From Leptospira neocaledonica (GTDB taxonomy: Bacteria > Spirochaetota > Leptospiria > Leptospirales > Leptospiraceae), in contig NZ_NPEA01000012.1 of the NCBI RefSeq assembly GCF_002812205.1, positions 1 through 64,000 on the forward strand: DNA of 64,000 nucleotides, given 5' to 3'. Position numbers and translations under genes: made by a program. Shown piece after piece: positions 37,886-47,412 of this stretch. The notes under the pieces were generated by a model. It had not been told where the DNA came from. It saw only the letters and a program-made list of their open reading frames with translations, and searched no databases. Every line of letters begins with the position of its first letter. Positions within the stretch are counted from its first letter, which is position 1.

Positions 37886-39034
37886 ATGAATAAAACTATT
37901 ATATTTTTATTAATATCCTTTCTTCTTTTTCAATGTACACAATTGGGATTGGAGAAGGAAAAAAGTTCCGGATCGGAAGGGATTCTTTTACTTTTAGGGA
38001 CTTCTCCCTCCGAGGGAACTCCCTATACTTGGGACCTTCCCGCCGGATTTCCCATGCCAAAAGTTCCGAGCGATAACCCAATCACTCTGGAGAAAGTAGA
38101 ATTAGGAAGGTTTTTGTTTTATGACACTAGATTGTCTGAAAATGAAACCCAATCCTGCGGAAGCTGTCATAAACAAGAAAATGCGTTTACCGATGGACTC
38201 GCCGTTTCTGTGGGTTCTACAGGACAGTCTCATCCGAGGAATGCACAACATCTTTCTAACGTCGCCTATAATCTAAGGCAAACCTGGGCAAATCCTCTTT
38301 TGAAAAAATTAGAGGATCAGGCAAGAGTTCCGATGTTTGGAGACAATCCTGTCGAGCTCGGGATGAAGGACAGAGAAGATCTTCTACTGGAAAGATTGGA
38401 GAATGATCCGGATTACGTTTCAAAATTCAAAGCGGCTTTTCCGAGCGATTCAAGTCCTTTCAGCATATTGAATATTACGAAAGCTTTATCCAGTTTCCAG
38501 AGGACTTTTATCTCAGGGAATTCCGCATATGACAGATACCAAGCGGGAGATCTTTCAGCGCTAAGCGCTTCTGCGATACGAGGAAAGAATCTATTTTTTG
38601 GAGAAAGAGGCGAATGTTTCCATTGTCATGGTGGTTTCAACTTTACGGATACGATCCTTCACGTAGGAACCGTATTCGAAGAAGTTACCTTCCATAATAA
38701 CGGATTGGATTCTTCCAGATTCATAAGCCCGAACGGTGGACTGTATGAATTCACCTTCCAGGAATCGGATCGTGGAAAATTCAGAGCACCTTCCCTCAGA
38801 AACGTAGAACTAACTGCTCCTTATATGCATGACGGATCCATTCCAGACCTATTGTCGGTGATCAATCATTATGCCAACGGTGGGAGCGGAGATGGAACAA
38901 CGAATCCGAACAGAGATGTTTTTGTAAGAAATTTTTCCTTAAGCGAATCCGAAAAACAAGACCTGGTCGAATTCCTAAAAAGTCTGACCGACACAGAATT
39001 TACCACCAATCCTAAATTCGAGGATCCGTTTTGA
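37886..39034 (+). CDS. MbnH-family di-haem cytochrome c peroxidase-like lipoprotein
   Basis: The lipobox LLFQC (Cys17) marks a lipoprotein. Two c-type haem sites are visible: CGSCH (residues 91-95) and CFHCH (244-248). A conserved Met in APYMHDGS (Met314) is a possible distal ligand. Length and motifs match the bacterial di-haem peroxidase superfamily, and the pairing with MbnP identifies the MbnH (MetMystPair di-haem, TIGR04039) branch. It probably forms a high-valent state that modifies the MbnP tryptophan in the periplasm. A GGAG Shine-Dalgarno lies 8 bases before the ATG. The next gene overlaps its stop. Confidence 0.88.
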   Translation: MNKTIIFLLISFLLFQCTQLGLEKEKSSGSEGILLLLGTSPSEGTPYTWDLPAGFPMPKVPSDNPITLEKVELGRFLFYDTRLSENETQSCGSCHKQENAFTDGLAVSVGSTGQSHPRNAQHLSNVAYNLRQTWANPLLKKLEDQARVPMFGDNPVELGMKDREDLLLERLENDPDYVSKFKAAFPSDSSPFSILNITKALSSFQRTFISGNSAYDRYQAGDLSALSASAIRGKNLFFGERGECFHCHGGFNFTDTILHVGTVFEEVTFHNNGLDSSRFISPNGGLYEFTFQESDRGKFRAPSLRNVELTAPYMHDGSIPDLLSVINHYANGGSGDGTTNPNRDVFVRNFSLSESEKQDLVEFLKSLTDTEFTTNPKFEDPF

Positions 39035-39918
39035 AATTTTATAAATATATGATAAAGAATAAAATAAAATTCGAATCTATCTTACTTTTCCTATTATCCT
39101 TTCAGGCCTGCACCTACGGTACTTTAGGAAATTCCACAGAAGAAAGGTCCACTGAATTCCAAGCATTGTTCCGTATTATGGATGAAAGAAGAGCAGTCAT
39201 TTCCCCCTGGTTGTATTATTCCGATGACCAAGGAGATTCCGATATCGGATCCTTTACATTGAGTGGGAGTTCTTCCTACCAGATCCAACTCACCCAAAAT
39301 GAAGTGGTCCTGGAAAGTATTTCTATGTTGTTCAAGGCTCCTGAAAATTCTATTTCGGTTTCCTCTTCTTCTGCGGATAACAAGTATCATGTGTTTCATT
39401 CCGGCGATTCGGAAACTCCTACAACAGGAACAGGCTCCTATTCTAAAAAATACGGAATCAAAGGAAGTTTTTCCGCGGGAGATATTTCGACCTCCGATTT
39501 TACTTCCTTAACAGGACCGGTAAAAAGACAAAGTTTATCGCCTTTTCCTCCTGTACCTTACGGGACCTTGGAACATATTTACGGGGAATTTTCGGATCTT
39601 CTTCTTACATTCCAAATCTTCAATGGATCAACTACCAAGACGGTTCATGTGGAATTAAGAGAGGCTGAATTCCAAGTAGAAGCTTCCTGTGAATTGGAAA
39701 TTCCATACAAAAAGAATGTTCCATTTTCAATAGGGTTTAGAACAGACGGCTTACTCTCTCAAAGAGCGGGATCTTCTTTTTCTATCCTGGACGGGATCTT
39801 CACAATCTCCGGTTCCGAGATTACAATTAACGATTTTCAAAATACAAACTTATACTCCGAAATCCTGGAGAACTTGGAAACCGACGGACAAGTCCTGGTA
39901 TTATATTCATGTTTCTAA
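39031..39918 (+). CDS. Hypothetical lipoprotein of the MbnP/MbnH cluster
   Basis: A signal peptide with lipobox LSFQAC is followed by about 265 residues rich in Ser, Thr and Gly with alternating polar/hydrophobic strands, suggesting a beta-sandwich envelope protein. I recognise no family. The start is TTG at 39031, overlapping the MbnH stop as TTGA, with GAGGAT five bases upstream. The ATG at 39049 lacks a ribosome-binding site. It overlaps the following gene by 10 bp. It likely works with MbnP/MbnH at the outer membrane, an inference from the coupling alone. Confidence 0.72.
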   Translation: MKFYKYMIKNKIKFESILLFLLSFQACTYGTLGNSTEERSTEFQALFRIMDERRAVISPWLYYSDDQGDSDIGSFTLSGSSSYQIQLTQNEVVLESISMLFKAPENSISVSSSSADNKYHVFHSGDSETPTTGTGSYSKKYGIKGSFSAGDISTSDFTSLTGPVKRQSLSPFPPVPYGTLEHIYGEFSDLLLTFQIFNGSTTKTVHVELREAEFQVEASCELEIPYKKNVPFSIGFRTDGLLSQRAGSSFSILDGIFTISGSEITINDFQNTNLYSEILENLETDGQVLVLYSCF

Positions 39919-40949
39919 TATTACAAAAACGTTTACTTCTCACTCTTATCAGATTTTTTGCCTTTTTCTTTTTCATTTTTTTAGGGGGAGAAATTTTTGC
40001 TCACCACGCCGGTGAAGGACAAAATATGATTTCCTCTACCCGATTTGCGGATCCTTTTACAGGAAAAAGGGAAAAACCTTCCGATTATTTTTTAATCACT
40101 CAGGATTTCCAAAAAGGTACGATCGATAATTCTAATCTGCATACAACTACCATCTTCGGTGAATTCAATTTTGCGGGAGGTAAATTCGCCGCAAACTTTA
40201 GCGCTCCTTGGATCTATTATGAACAAAAAGATAGAAGCGATGCTTCCCGTTATGGAAAGGCATTCGTAGGCGCCAAATGGAATCCTTTGATCGATACAGG
40301 TTGGCCGGTCTTCATTATTTTAGAAGGTAGACTCGGTTTTCCTTCCGGCGGAGATACGGATAAATTTGCAGGCGGGGATTATTATTCCGGAATCGCGAAT
40401 CTTACCTTAGGAGCCACTTGGAAACAGTTTTTATTCGTGTTGAGGGGTTCCGGAATTTTCCCTCTTTCCAAAGACCATGCTAATTTAGATACTCAGTCGG
40501 GACTTCCGTATTGGGCCCAAACAGCTTCCACCACAACCACTCAAAACACTGAGGAACATCCTGAGATCCAAAAGATCACACAATGGTTTGCGTATGTTAC
40601 TTATTTTTGGACCAAGGACTTCAGCGTTTTTGGAGGACTTTTATACAGAACTCCTTATGTGAATGTGATCGGCGGAGGAAGCCTTTTAGAAGAAGATTCC
40701 GAAACCCAGAAAAAATTCCCTAAGGCATTCAAGGAAGCTAGTTTAGGTTTTAATTATACTCTTTCCAAAGGTACTTATCTTACGATTGCCGGTCGTCTCC
40801 CTTTGATACGAGATCCGGAGATCCGTCTTTATGATTATGCAATCACAACTTCTATTTCTTTCGAAATTCCGGAATGGAGAGACTCTTCCAAAAAATCGGA
40901 AAAGGAAGCCGATGAGTTCGAGTCGGAAGAGGATTTAGAAAAGAAGTAA
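39909..40949 (+). CDS. Predicted outer-membrane beta-barrel protein of the MbnP/MbnH cluster
   Basis: A signal peptide ends near FAHHAGEG, with a His-His close to the mature N-terminus. The rest is a run of amphipathic strands with aromatic girdle residues (FGEFNF, FAANFSAPWIYYEQ, YVTYFWTKDFSVFGGLLY) and ends in a strand with Phe (TTSISFEIPEW) followed by an acidic tail. This looks like a transporter-type outer-membrane barrel. It is the last gene of the cluster, and a strong hairpin follows. It could admit or export copper or a chelate, which is inference. No specific family is recognised. Confidence 0.7.
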   Translation: MFLILQKRLLLTLIRFFAFFFFIFLGGEIFAHHAGEGQNMISSTRFADPFTGKREKPSDYFLITQDFQKGTIDNSNLHTTTIFGEFNFAGGKFAANFSAPWIYYEQKDRSDASRYGKAFVGAKWNPLIDTGWPVFIILEGRLGFPSGGDTDKFAGGDYYSGIANLTLGATWKQFLFVLRGSGIFPLSKDHANLDTQSGLPYWAQTASTTTTQNTEEHPEIQKITQWFAYVTYFWTKDFSVFGGLLYRTPYVNVIGGGSLLEEDSETQKKFPKAFKEASLGFNYTLSKGTYLTIAGRLPLIRDPEIRLYDYAITTSISFEIPEWRDSSKKSEKEADEFESEEDLEKK

Positions 40950-40968
40950 CCGCGAGGGATCGAACCGG

Positions 40969-41001
40969 GGTCACAAAAATCGCGTTCGCGATTTTTTGAC
41001 C
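40969..41001. terminator. Bidirectional intrinsic terminator
   Basis: AAAAATCGCG (40975-40984) pairs perfectly with CGCGATTTTT around a TT centre, and outer GGTC/GACC extends the stem. A T-run ends each strand's hairpin. It lies 25 bp after the barrel gene's stop and also faces the convergent 94-residue gene. Confidence 0.85.
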
Positions 41002-41073
41002 AGAGGAGAGAGCCCGACCCGAGCCTTATAGTTAGAGTATCGTAATATTTTAATTTGCGAGGGGCGCGGCCAA

Positions 41074-41358
41074 TTAATCCCAAAGGGATTGAAAACAAAG
41101 TGCAGAATTTTTTTCGAAACTTTGGAAGCCTGGCTTGGCCACACATTCTTCCTCAGTGGTGGGAAAATAATCGAAACCTCCCCCCTCGTATTTGATCCGA
41201 CAACATCCTTGGGTCTTAGAAGGTTTTTCCTTTTTAGGTGAAGTCTCTTGGTTCTTCGTGTCCTTGGGAGGCTCCGGAGAAACTCCCGAAATAGAAGTCG
41301 CGATCCAACAAAGACAACTCAAGACCAAAACCAAGGTCCGAGTTCGGAAATTTATCAT
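41074..41358 (-). CDS. Small secreted cysteine-containing protein
   Basis: The 94-residue product has a signal peptide (about residues 1-24), a Pro/Lys/Glu/Ser-rich linker (26-48), and a compact C-terminal domain with four cysteines in GCCRIKYEGGGF, EEECVAKPGF and SALCFQSLW. I recognise no characterised family. The cysteine pattern and secretion signal make it likely a real small envelope or extracellular protein. It is convergent with the MbnP/MbnH cluster and shares the bidirectional terminator. Confidence 0.65.
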   Translation of the reverse strand: MINFRTRTLVLVLSCLCWIATSISGVSPEPPKDTKNQETSPKKEKPSKTQGCCRIKYEGGGFDYFPTTEEECVAKPGFQSFEKNSALCFQSLWD

Positions 41359-41500
41359 AGCTATTTTATCTCCAAAATTACTTTCTAAGGCAAGGAAAAA
41401 TCCCCGAATTCAAAAATCGAAGTCAAGTTTTTACGTTGACTCGGCGGCCTTGCGAAGGTGACAAAGGGAGAAAAGTTTAAAAGACCGAACAGGAATTCGA

Positions 41501-42499
41501 ATGAAAAATCTCAGCTCAATCCTACTAGGACTCAAGTCCTTATCAATATCCGTTATCTTCCTTATGATCGCCTTCAGTCAAACTTCGGCGGAAACGATCC
41601 TTTTAAAAAACGGCGAAAAAACCTATGGAACCGTAATCGACCAGTCAACAGACACGGTTACAATCCTGAAAGAAACTAAAAGACAAACCCTGGCTAAATC
41701 CCAGATTTTAAAGATTATATTCAAAGATATCAAGGATGAGGCTGAACTCGCAAAATTATTCGACGCTGAAAAAAAGAAACTGAACAAAGACGGCAAAAAA
41801 CCGGAAAAAGAAGAACAGTTGGACACTATTCTTCTAGAACAAATGATCAAGGAGAACAGTTATAAGGCGGTTCAAAAACGTCTGGCATTGATCGAGAAAT
41901 ACATAGACGAACAAGATTCCAGTTGGGAAGAATATATTTCCGCCAACAGAAATCCTTGGGAGCCTGTTTGGAAATCCGCTATCCTTCCTGGTTGGGGACT
42001 TTCCACAATGAAACATGAAAACTACGCGAGAGCCTATCAAATAGCAATCGGTCTTTCTCTCATTGTAGCGATCGGTGGAAGCCAAGCCGCAACAGAACAA
42101 CATAATAAAGCGGAAAATCGACTGAGTAAAATTTTATTCGAAGATCCAGTTACTTATGCACAGATCCAAGGCTCCGGTATCACTGGTGCTTCTCTTGTAG
42201 TAACAAAACTGCAGTCGGATAGTATCTCGGAGTATAATTCCTTCAAGAGTAAGGAAAATCAATATGATACCTATAGCAGAACCGGACTTTATTTTGGTGT
42301 GGGTTTATATTTAATCCAGTTGGCTCAGAGTTATTTTTTAGGCCAAAAATGGGCTACTCATAATATCATCCAAACTCCTTCCGGAGAAGCAGTGAAAGAA
42401 GGGTTTAATTTTAAAAGTAATTATATGCCTATTGCTGCAGGTGGCGCGAGTAATCTTTGGGAATACCGCACCGACCTGAGATATGTAAGCACTTTCTAA
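41501..42499 (+). CDS. Exported or membrane-associated protein, DUF5683-like
   Basis: A signal peptide (residues 1-30, ending TSA) precedes a small SH3-like N-terminal unit (ILLKNGEKTYGTVIDQSTDTVTIL) seen in several spirochaete envelope proteins. A charged coiled stretch (about 75-140) and a C-terminal region with SAILPGWGL and two hydrophobic segments follow, as in DUF5683 proteins. The function is unknown. The stop overlaps that of the convergent cysteine synthase gene by 4 bp. Confidence 0.72.
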   Translation: MKNLSSILLGLKSLSISVIFLMIAFSQTSAETILLKNGEKTYGTVIDQSTDTVTILKETKRQTLAKSQILKIIFKDIKDEAELAKLFDAEKKKLNKDGKKPEKEEQLDTILLEQMIKENSYKAVQKRLALIEKYIDEQDSSWEEYISANRNPWEPVWKSAILPGWGLSTMKHENYARAYQIAIGLSLIVAIGGSQAATEQHNKAENRLSKILFEDPVTYAQIQGSGITGASLVVTKLQSDSISEYNSFKSKENQYDTYSRTGLYFGVGLYLIQLAQSYFLGQKWATHNIIQTPSGEAVKEGFNFKSNYMPIAAGGASNLWEYRTDLRYVSTF

Positions 42500-43476
42500 A
42501 CTTCCGGAATAGAATATCCTTTCGATTTCAACCAGTCCTGGTCATATAACCTGGACTGGTACCTTGCTCCGCTATCCGCAAGAACAGTGACTATAGTATG
42601 TCCGGGTCCTATTTCTTTCGCAAGCTTTACTGCGGCCCCCACATTGATCCCGCTCGAGCCACCTACAAATAATCCATCCTTACGAAGAAGTGTATAGATA
42701 AACTCTAAACATTCTGCATCGGTTACTCGAATCGCATCGTCAAAAGGAGCATCCTTCATATTCTCGGTAATTCGTCCGTTCCCGATCCCTTCGGTGAACG
42801 AATTTCCTTCGGAAGAAAGTTCTCCCTTCTTTACGAAATTATAAATTGCAGATCCATAAGGTTCTGCCGCGATCGTTTTGATCTTTGGATTTTGTTCTTT
42901 TAAAAACATTGCAGTCCCGCTGAATGTTCCTCCGGTTCCGAGGGAAGCAAGCCATGCGTCTACTTTTCCGCCGGTCTGTCTCCAGATCTCAGGGCCTGTG
43001 GTATGATAATGTGCTAAACGGTTTGCCACATTGTCGAATTGATTTGCCCAGATAGAATTCGGAGTTTCTTCTGCAATTTTTGCGGAAACTTTTACATAGT
43101 TTCCCGGATCCTTATATGGAACTGCAGGAACGGTTCTCACTTCTGCACCAAGTGTCCTAAGCAGATCTATTTTTTCTTTGGATTGTGTATCGGGAATTAC
43201 AATTAGACATTTGTATCCCTTTGCATTGCAGATATGTACTAGTCCTATCCCCGTATTTCCGGCTGTACCTTCGACCACTGTGCCGCCCGGCTTTAAAAGT
43301 CCCTTCTTCTCTGCTTCTTCAATAATGAATAATGCGGCCCTATCTTTTACGGAACCGCCTGGATTTAAGAACTCCGCTTTGCCTAAAATTTCACAACCAG
43401 TTTGGTCAGAATAATAATTCAAACGAATGAGAGGAGTGTTTCCTATCGCATCCGCAAAACCTTTTTTGATCTCCAT
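42496..43476 (-). CDS. Cysteine synthase family PLP enzyme
   Basis: This fold-type II PLP enzyme carries Lys44 in NPGGSVKDRA as the cofactor lysine. The substrate loop is GTAGNTGIGL, where classical CysK has TSGNTG. The phosphate-binding loop is SLGTGGTFSG, and the PLP-nitrogen serine lies in GGSSGIN. It makes cysteine from O-acetylserine (or O-phosphoserine/homoserine analogues) and sulfide. The alanine in place of serine in the loop resembles the alternative cysteine-synthase subgroup, so the exact acceptor is open. The length of 326 residues is typical. It is convergent with the DUF5683-like gene. Confidence 0.88.
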   Translation of the reverse strand: MEIKKGFADAIGNTPLIRLNYYSDQTGCEILGKAEFLNPGGSVKDRAALFIIEEAEKKGLLKPGGTVVEGTAGNTGIGLVHICNAKGYKCLIVIPDTQSKEKIDLLRTLGAEVRTVPAVPYKDPGNYVKVSAKIAEETPNSIWANQFDNVANRLAHYHTTGPEIWRQTGGKVDAWLASLGTGGTFSGTAMFLKEQNPKIKTIAAEPYGSAIYNFVKKGELSSEGNSFTEGIGNGRITENMKDAPFDDAIRVTDAECLEFIYTLLRKDGLFVGGSSGINVGAAVKLAKEIGPGHTIVTVLADSGARYQSRLYDQDWLKSKGYSIPEV

Positions 43477-43706
43477 AAGAGCCTCTATATTAAAATATTT
43501 TTATAGTCCGCAATGCGGGATTCAAGAACCAACTGGCTCTTATTTAAACAAATAAAAAAAGGAAAGCAAATCCACTTTCGTGAACTCACTTTCCCCCTCG
43601 AATTTTTCCGATTTTATTTTTTGTACCGGAAAAATGATCTATGTTTTCAAACAGACCTTATAGTCCGCTTCGCGAGCTTCAGGAGCAACGCAACTATAGT
43701 CTTATC

Positions 43707-44762
43707 TTAAGCGATTGTTACGTCTTTAGACAGATATACGTCTTGGATCGCATTTAATAAGGCTACCCCGTCTTTCATAGGCTTTTGGAACGCCTTTCTT
43801 CCGGAAATAAGTCCCATTCCACCAGCTCTTTTGTTGATAACTGCAGCTTTTACCGCATCACCTAAATCGTTGGAACCGGAAGGTCCGCCGGAGTTGATCA
43901 GACCGATCTTGCCCATATAACAATTTGCAACTTGGTATCTTGCCATATCGATCGGATGCTCGGAAGAAAGATCAGTATACATCTTATCATCTTTTTTACC
44001 GAATTTCAGATCTCTGAATCCGCCCAAATTGGTTTCAGGTAATTTTTGTTTTACGATATCCGCCTGGATGGTAGCAGCCAAATGGTTTGCTTGTCCGGTA
44101 AGGTCAGTAGCGATATGATAATCAGCCTTATCATTTTTGAAATTATCGTTTCTGAGATAAGCCCAAAGAATAGTTACGAGTCCAAGTTCGTGAGCTCTGT
44201 GGAAAGCTTCGGAGATCTCTTGGATCTGTCTGGAACTTTCGTCGGAACCGAAATAGATAGTAGCTCCTACAGCAGCAGCTCCCATATCGAATGCCTGCTC
44301 TACGTTTGCAAAGAGGATTTGGTCGAATTTGTTCGGGTAGCTTAGAAGTTCGTTATGATTGATCTTAACTACAAAAGGAATTTTGTGAGCATACTGACGA
44401 GACACTAGTCCCAAAACTCCAAGAGTGGAAGCAACTGCGTTACATCCTCCTTCAATTGCGAGTTTAACGATGTTCTCCGGATCAAAATAAGCAGGGTTTT
44501 TAGCGAAGGAAGCACCCGCGCTATGCTCGATCCCTTGGTCTACAGGAAGAATGGAAAGATATCCTGTTCCAGCAAGACGTCCAGTATTGTAAATGGATTG
44601 GAAATTTTTAAGAACAGAGTTGTTTCTGTCGGTCTTTGCAAAAATTTCGTCAATGTAATTCGGACCAGGGATGGTCAGGGTTTCCTTGGCGATGGTTTTA
44701 GAGACATGATTTAAAAGAGAATCCGCTTCCGCACCCAATGCGCTCTTGATTTTATCTAACAT
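43707..44762 (-). CDS. Class I fructose-bisphosphate aldolase (DhnA/FbaB type)
   Basis: This Schiff-base aldolase of glycolysis/gluconeogenesis carries [24 protein letters not shown], the Schiff-base-region strand [10 protein letters not shown] and the phosphate-binding [11 protein letters not shown] and [12 protein letters not shown] segments of the archaeal/bacterial class I family. I set the start at ATG 44762 ([10 protein letters not shown]), with AGGT upstream. The longer frame to 44828 adds 22 unlike residues. It is 351 residues long, as in other bacterial members. Confidence 0.92.
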   Translation of the reverse strand: MLDKIKSALGAEADSLLNHVSKTIAKETLTIPGPNYIDEIFAKTDRNNSVLKNFQSIYNTGRLAGTGYLSILPVDQGIEHSAGASFAKNPAYFDPENIVKLAIEGGCNAVASTLGVLGLVSRQYAHKIPFVVKINHNELLSYPNKFDQILFANVEQAFDMGAAAVGATIYFGSDESSRQIQEISEAFHRAHELGLVTILWAYLRNDNFKNDKADYHIATDLTGQANHLAATIQADIVKQKLPETNLGGFRDLKFGKKDDKMYTDLSSEHPIDMARYQVANCYMGKIGLINSGGPSGSNDLGDAVKAAVINKRAGGMGLISGRKAFQKPMKDGVALLNAIQDVYLSKDVTIA

Positions 44763-44879
44763 TCCAGTTATACCTATTGGTTTTATCGATCTGGTGACTA
44801 GTTTTGGGGCGAAGCCCAAAATTTCCATCGATTTTCGGCGAGAAATCCCGAGCCCTGAGCCAAGCTTAAAGCTGGGTCT

Positions 44880-46388
44880 TTATTTTGTCTGAACTGGAAG
44901 ACGGATATGGAAATCCGTGCCCGAACTGGATTTTTGGACATCCAGTTTTCCATGATTAGATTGTACGATCCCGTAACAAACGGAAAGTCCCATTCCAATC
45001 CTTGAGTCATCCGATTGTATCCTTTCAAAAGGTTGGAAGGCGTTCTCAGGGTCTAGTTCTCCATTCAAGGTTCCGGAAAGTCGAAGGACTAGATACTTTC
45101 CTGAATCGGCTTTAGTATCTTCTAACCCGGCGCTAAGATGAATCGTGCTTCCTTTTAGATCGGAACCGACTCCATCTGCATAAAAATATAAAAGGTAATA
45201 TAATACTTCTTTAATTTGATTTTGCTTTAAAAATACATCCGGAAGATCTTGAGGAATATTCTTGGAAATTTCTAGATTTTTTGACTTCAATAATTCGGAG
45301 ATAATCCCTTCTACCCCGGCTAAAATATCGTCCAGTTTACACCAAGCAGGTTCTTCGTTATCCGAACGAGAGAATAAGATCAAATTTCGAATAATACCAG
45401 AAATCCTTTCTCCTTGTTCTATGATCACCCTCGCGTAATTTCGAATATCAGCGGGCAGATCCTTTTTGTTTCGGATGATATTTCCGTAATTGATCACCCC
45501 CATAAGAGGATTATTGATCTCGTGAGCGATTCCTGCCGCTAATTTTTGAATGGACTCCAATCTTTTTTCGGATTGGATTACTTTCTCCATTTCCGAGATC
45601 CTTTTTTCGGATACGGATAGAAGGTCCAATTCGGAGAAGGTTACGATACTTCCTACGATACGATTCGCCTCGTCTCTGATGGGAGAAACTCTAAATCCTA
45701 CTCTGACTTTTCGATCATCTTTTCTAACAAGGACGGCAGGAATATATCTAAGATTATGACCTAAATTATCAGGATGTTCTCCTGAACCGATCTGAGTCTG
45801 TATAAAAGAAAGAACCACGTCGCCCGGTTTTCCGAGTGCCTCCTCCAGAGTCCAACCTGTAAGTTCTTCTGCAGAATGATTTAGAAATATAATATTTCCT
45901 TCTCCATCCAGAGAAACTGCTCCTTCCGAAATACTTTGGATTACATTCTTAAATTCTTTACCACTTTCTTTGACTATACCCAAACGTTTTTGCTGGCGAA
46001 GTGCAATCTCTATCGAAGACTTTAGCTGGTGATTCTGAAACGGTTTAGTAATATACGCATAGGTAGAAGCAGCATCCATTGCTCTCATAAATGTGGAATC
46101 GTCGGTATACGCAGTCATAAAAACAATCGGAACGTCCTTGATTCTTTGTATATGTTGCGCAGTTTGGATCCCGTCCATATCCCCTTCTATAGAGATATCC
46201 ATTAGGACCAAATCAGGATCCGTTTCCTTAAAAATAGATTGGGCGTCTAGGCCGTTAGCAGCGACCCCCGCAACCTTATAACCTAAATTTTGGAGAGTCT
46301 TTTGAAGGTTGAAAGATAGAAGCCACTCGTCTTCGACGATTAGAATATTCGGTTGTTCTGAAGAAGAACTCATGTTCGATAATAACAT
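44880..46388 (-). CDS. Hybrid receiver-PAS-histidine kinase with degenerate ATP site
   Basis: The order is an N-terminal receiver (phospho-acceptor Asp64 in VLMDISIEGD), a PAS domain (about 145-255), a dimerisation/H box with His289 in AGIAHEINNP, and a C-terminal GHKL domain. In that domain the N box, where NLL-NA is expected, reads YLLYFYADG (about 398-406), and the D box (DxGxG) is replaced by VLRLSGTLNG. The F and G2 boxes (FQPFERI, GMGLSVCYG) are retained. ATP binding may therefore be weak or lost. It is preceded by a 334-bp divergent region shared with the CBS gene. The start has AGGA five bases upstream. Confidence 0.87.
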   Translation of the reverse strand: MLLSNMSSSSEQPNILIVEDEWLLSFNLQKTLQNLGYKVAGVAANGLDAQSIFKETDPDLVLMDISIEGDMDGIQTAQHIQRIKDVPIVFMTAYTDDSTFMRAMDAASTYAYITKPFQNHQLKSSIEIALRQQKRLGIVKESGKEFKNVIQSISEGAVSLDGEGNIIFLNHSAEELTGWTLEEALGKPGDVVLSFIQTQIGSGEHPDNLGHNLRYIPAVLVRKDDRKVRVGFRVSPIRDEANRIVGSIVTFSELDLLSVSEKRISEMEKVIQSEKRLESIQKLAAGIAHEINNPLMGVINYGNIIRNKKDLPADIRNYARVIIEQGERISGIIRNLILFSRSDNEEPAWCKLDDILAGVEGIISELLKSKNLEISKNIPQDLPDVFLKQNQIKEVLYYLLYFYADGVGSDLKGSTIHLSAGLEDTKADSGKYLVLRLSGTLNGELDPENAFQPFERIQSDDSRIGMGLSVCYGIVQSNHGKLDVQKSSSGTDFHIRLPVQTK

Positions 46389-46722
46389 ATTCCTGAATTG
46401 GTAAAAACTGCGGCTCTCCCGTTATGCTCCCACGTTAGGAGCGAATTGGGAAATCCTTTTTTAGGAATATAATTGTTTCCGCAAAATTTTCAAAACTTCT
46501 CCTCTCATCTATTTTAGCATTTTAAGATCCCGGAATAAACCACCTATTCTCCAAACCTATAGACAGTCTCATTTTACTGTTTTTTTTCCTATTTTAGTCT
46601 TCATTTTTCCGCTCATTCGACCAAAAGACCTAAAAGCTTGTCATAGTTCCGACCTCTTTTTTCCAAAAAAAGTCCTTGAATCGAAGCTCCCTCAAAACTA
46701 CACTTTGGGCCTAGAGGTAGCC
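46389..46722. other. Divergent intergenic region without a gene
   Basis: This AT-rich gap separates the hybrid kinase gene and the CBS gene. Besides the promoter at 46676-46704 I see no RNA gene, repeat or coding frame. Confidence 0.5.
46676..46704 (+). promoter_or_regulatory. Sigma70-like promoter of the CBS-domain gene
   Basis: TTGAAT (46676-46681) and TACACT (46699-46704) are separated by 17 bp. The start codon follows 18 bp after the -10, so the leader would be short. Confidence 0.6.
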
Positions 46723-47163
46723 ATGCTGGTAAAAGATATCTTGGAGAAAAAGGACCGAAAGATCCTCTCGGTGGAACCCAGTACCACCGTTTGGGAAGCG
46801 ATCCGATTTATGACCAAGTATGATATAGGTTCCGTGATCGTGCTCAAAGAAGGGAAACTCGCCGGTATATTTACAGAAAGGGATTTACTTCATTTTGCCT
46901 CCACAGATCGGGAAGCAGTATTCGATAAAACAGTGGCGGATCTAATGTCCACCACATTGACTACTATGCAACCGAACGACCAAGTGGATGAAGTGCTTTC
47001 TATTATGCTAAAAAAAAGGATCCGGCACATGCCCATTCTGGATGGGAACAGATTGGTAGGGATCGTCTCGATCGGAGATGCTGTAAAAGCCAAAATCGCG
47101 AAAACGGAAGAAGAGAATAAAAACCTAAAAAACTATATATATAGCGAATCCGGATTTATCTGA
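46723..47163 (+). CDS. Tandem CBS-domain protein
   Basis: The 146-residue protein consists of two CBS motifs: the first includes VEPSTTVWEAIRFMTKYDIGSVIV and GIFTERDLLH, the second MQPNDQVDEVLSIMLKKRIRHMPILDGNRLVGIVSIGDAV. Stand-alone CBS pairs bind adenine nucleotides or S-adenosylmethionine and act as sensors. The partner is unknown. I chose ATG 46723, preceded by AGAGG with a 7-base spacer, over the TTG at 46705, which lies on the -10 element. Confidence 0.9.
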   Translation: MLVKDILEKKDRKILSVEPSTTVWEAIRFMTKYDIGSVIVLKEGKLAGIFTERDLLHFASTDREAVFDKTVADLMSTTLTTMQPNDQVDEVLSIMLKKRIRHMPILDGNRLVGIVSIGDAVKAKIAKTEEENKNLKNYIYSESGFI

Positions 47164-47225
47164 TCCAATTTATTCCTTCTGACCGGGGATCTCTCGGTAT
47201 CACTGAACCTTCTAGTAACGTATAG

Positions 47226-47259
47226 AAAAATGCCCCGCCTGGACTATATCCAGGGGGCA
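47226..47259 (-). terminator. Minus-strand terminator hairpin without an annotated upstream gene
   Basis: On the minus strand TGCCCCCTGGA pairs with TCCAGGCGGGGCA (two-base bulge) around TATAG, and five T follow. A second perfect hairpin, TTGCCGGAA/TTCCGGCAA (47345-47368), lies upstream in that sense. The stretch 47230-47400 may encode a small minus-strand RNA. Confidence 0.5.
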
Positions 47260-47412
47260 AGTGGCTCACATTCGGGCATTCCCGTTAATTCTTAAAAAGT
47301 AATACCATTACCCAATCCCGCAACTCCGTTTTTTGGAAATCGGGTTGCCGGAATCACTTTTCCGGCAAGTATAGACTTAAAAGCTCGGTTCAACGCTAAG
47401 TATAAATCAGAG

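Noticed and set aside
37899..38081. Minus-strand frames inside the MbnH gene and similar shadow frames elsewhere
   Set aside because: They lie opposite well-supported genes and show no family features.
40955..41030. tRNA-like T-arm (GGTTCGATCC on the minus strand)
   Set aside because: The flanking bases do not form a T stem and no acceptor stem or anticodon arm can be drawn. The segment is dominated by a terminator hairpin.
47226..47400. Cobalamin riboswitch or SRP RNA on the minus strand
   Set aside because: Fragments such as GAGCCACT and CCGGAAAAGTG recall these RNAs, but the ordered conserved boxes are missing and no B12-related gene follows.
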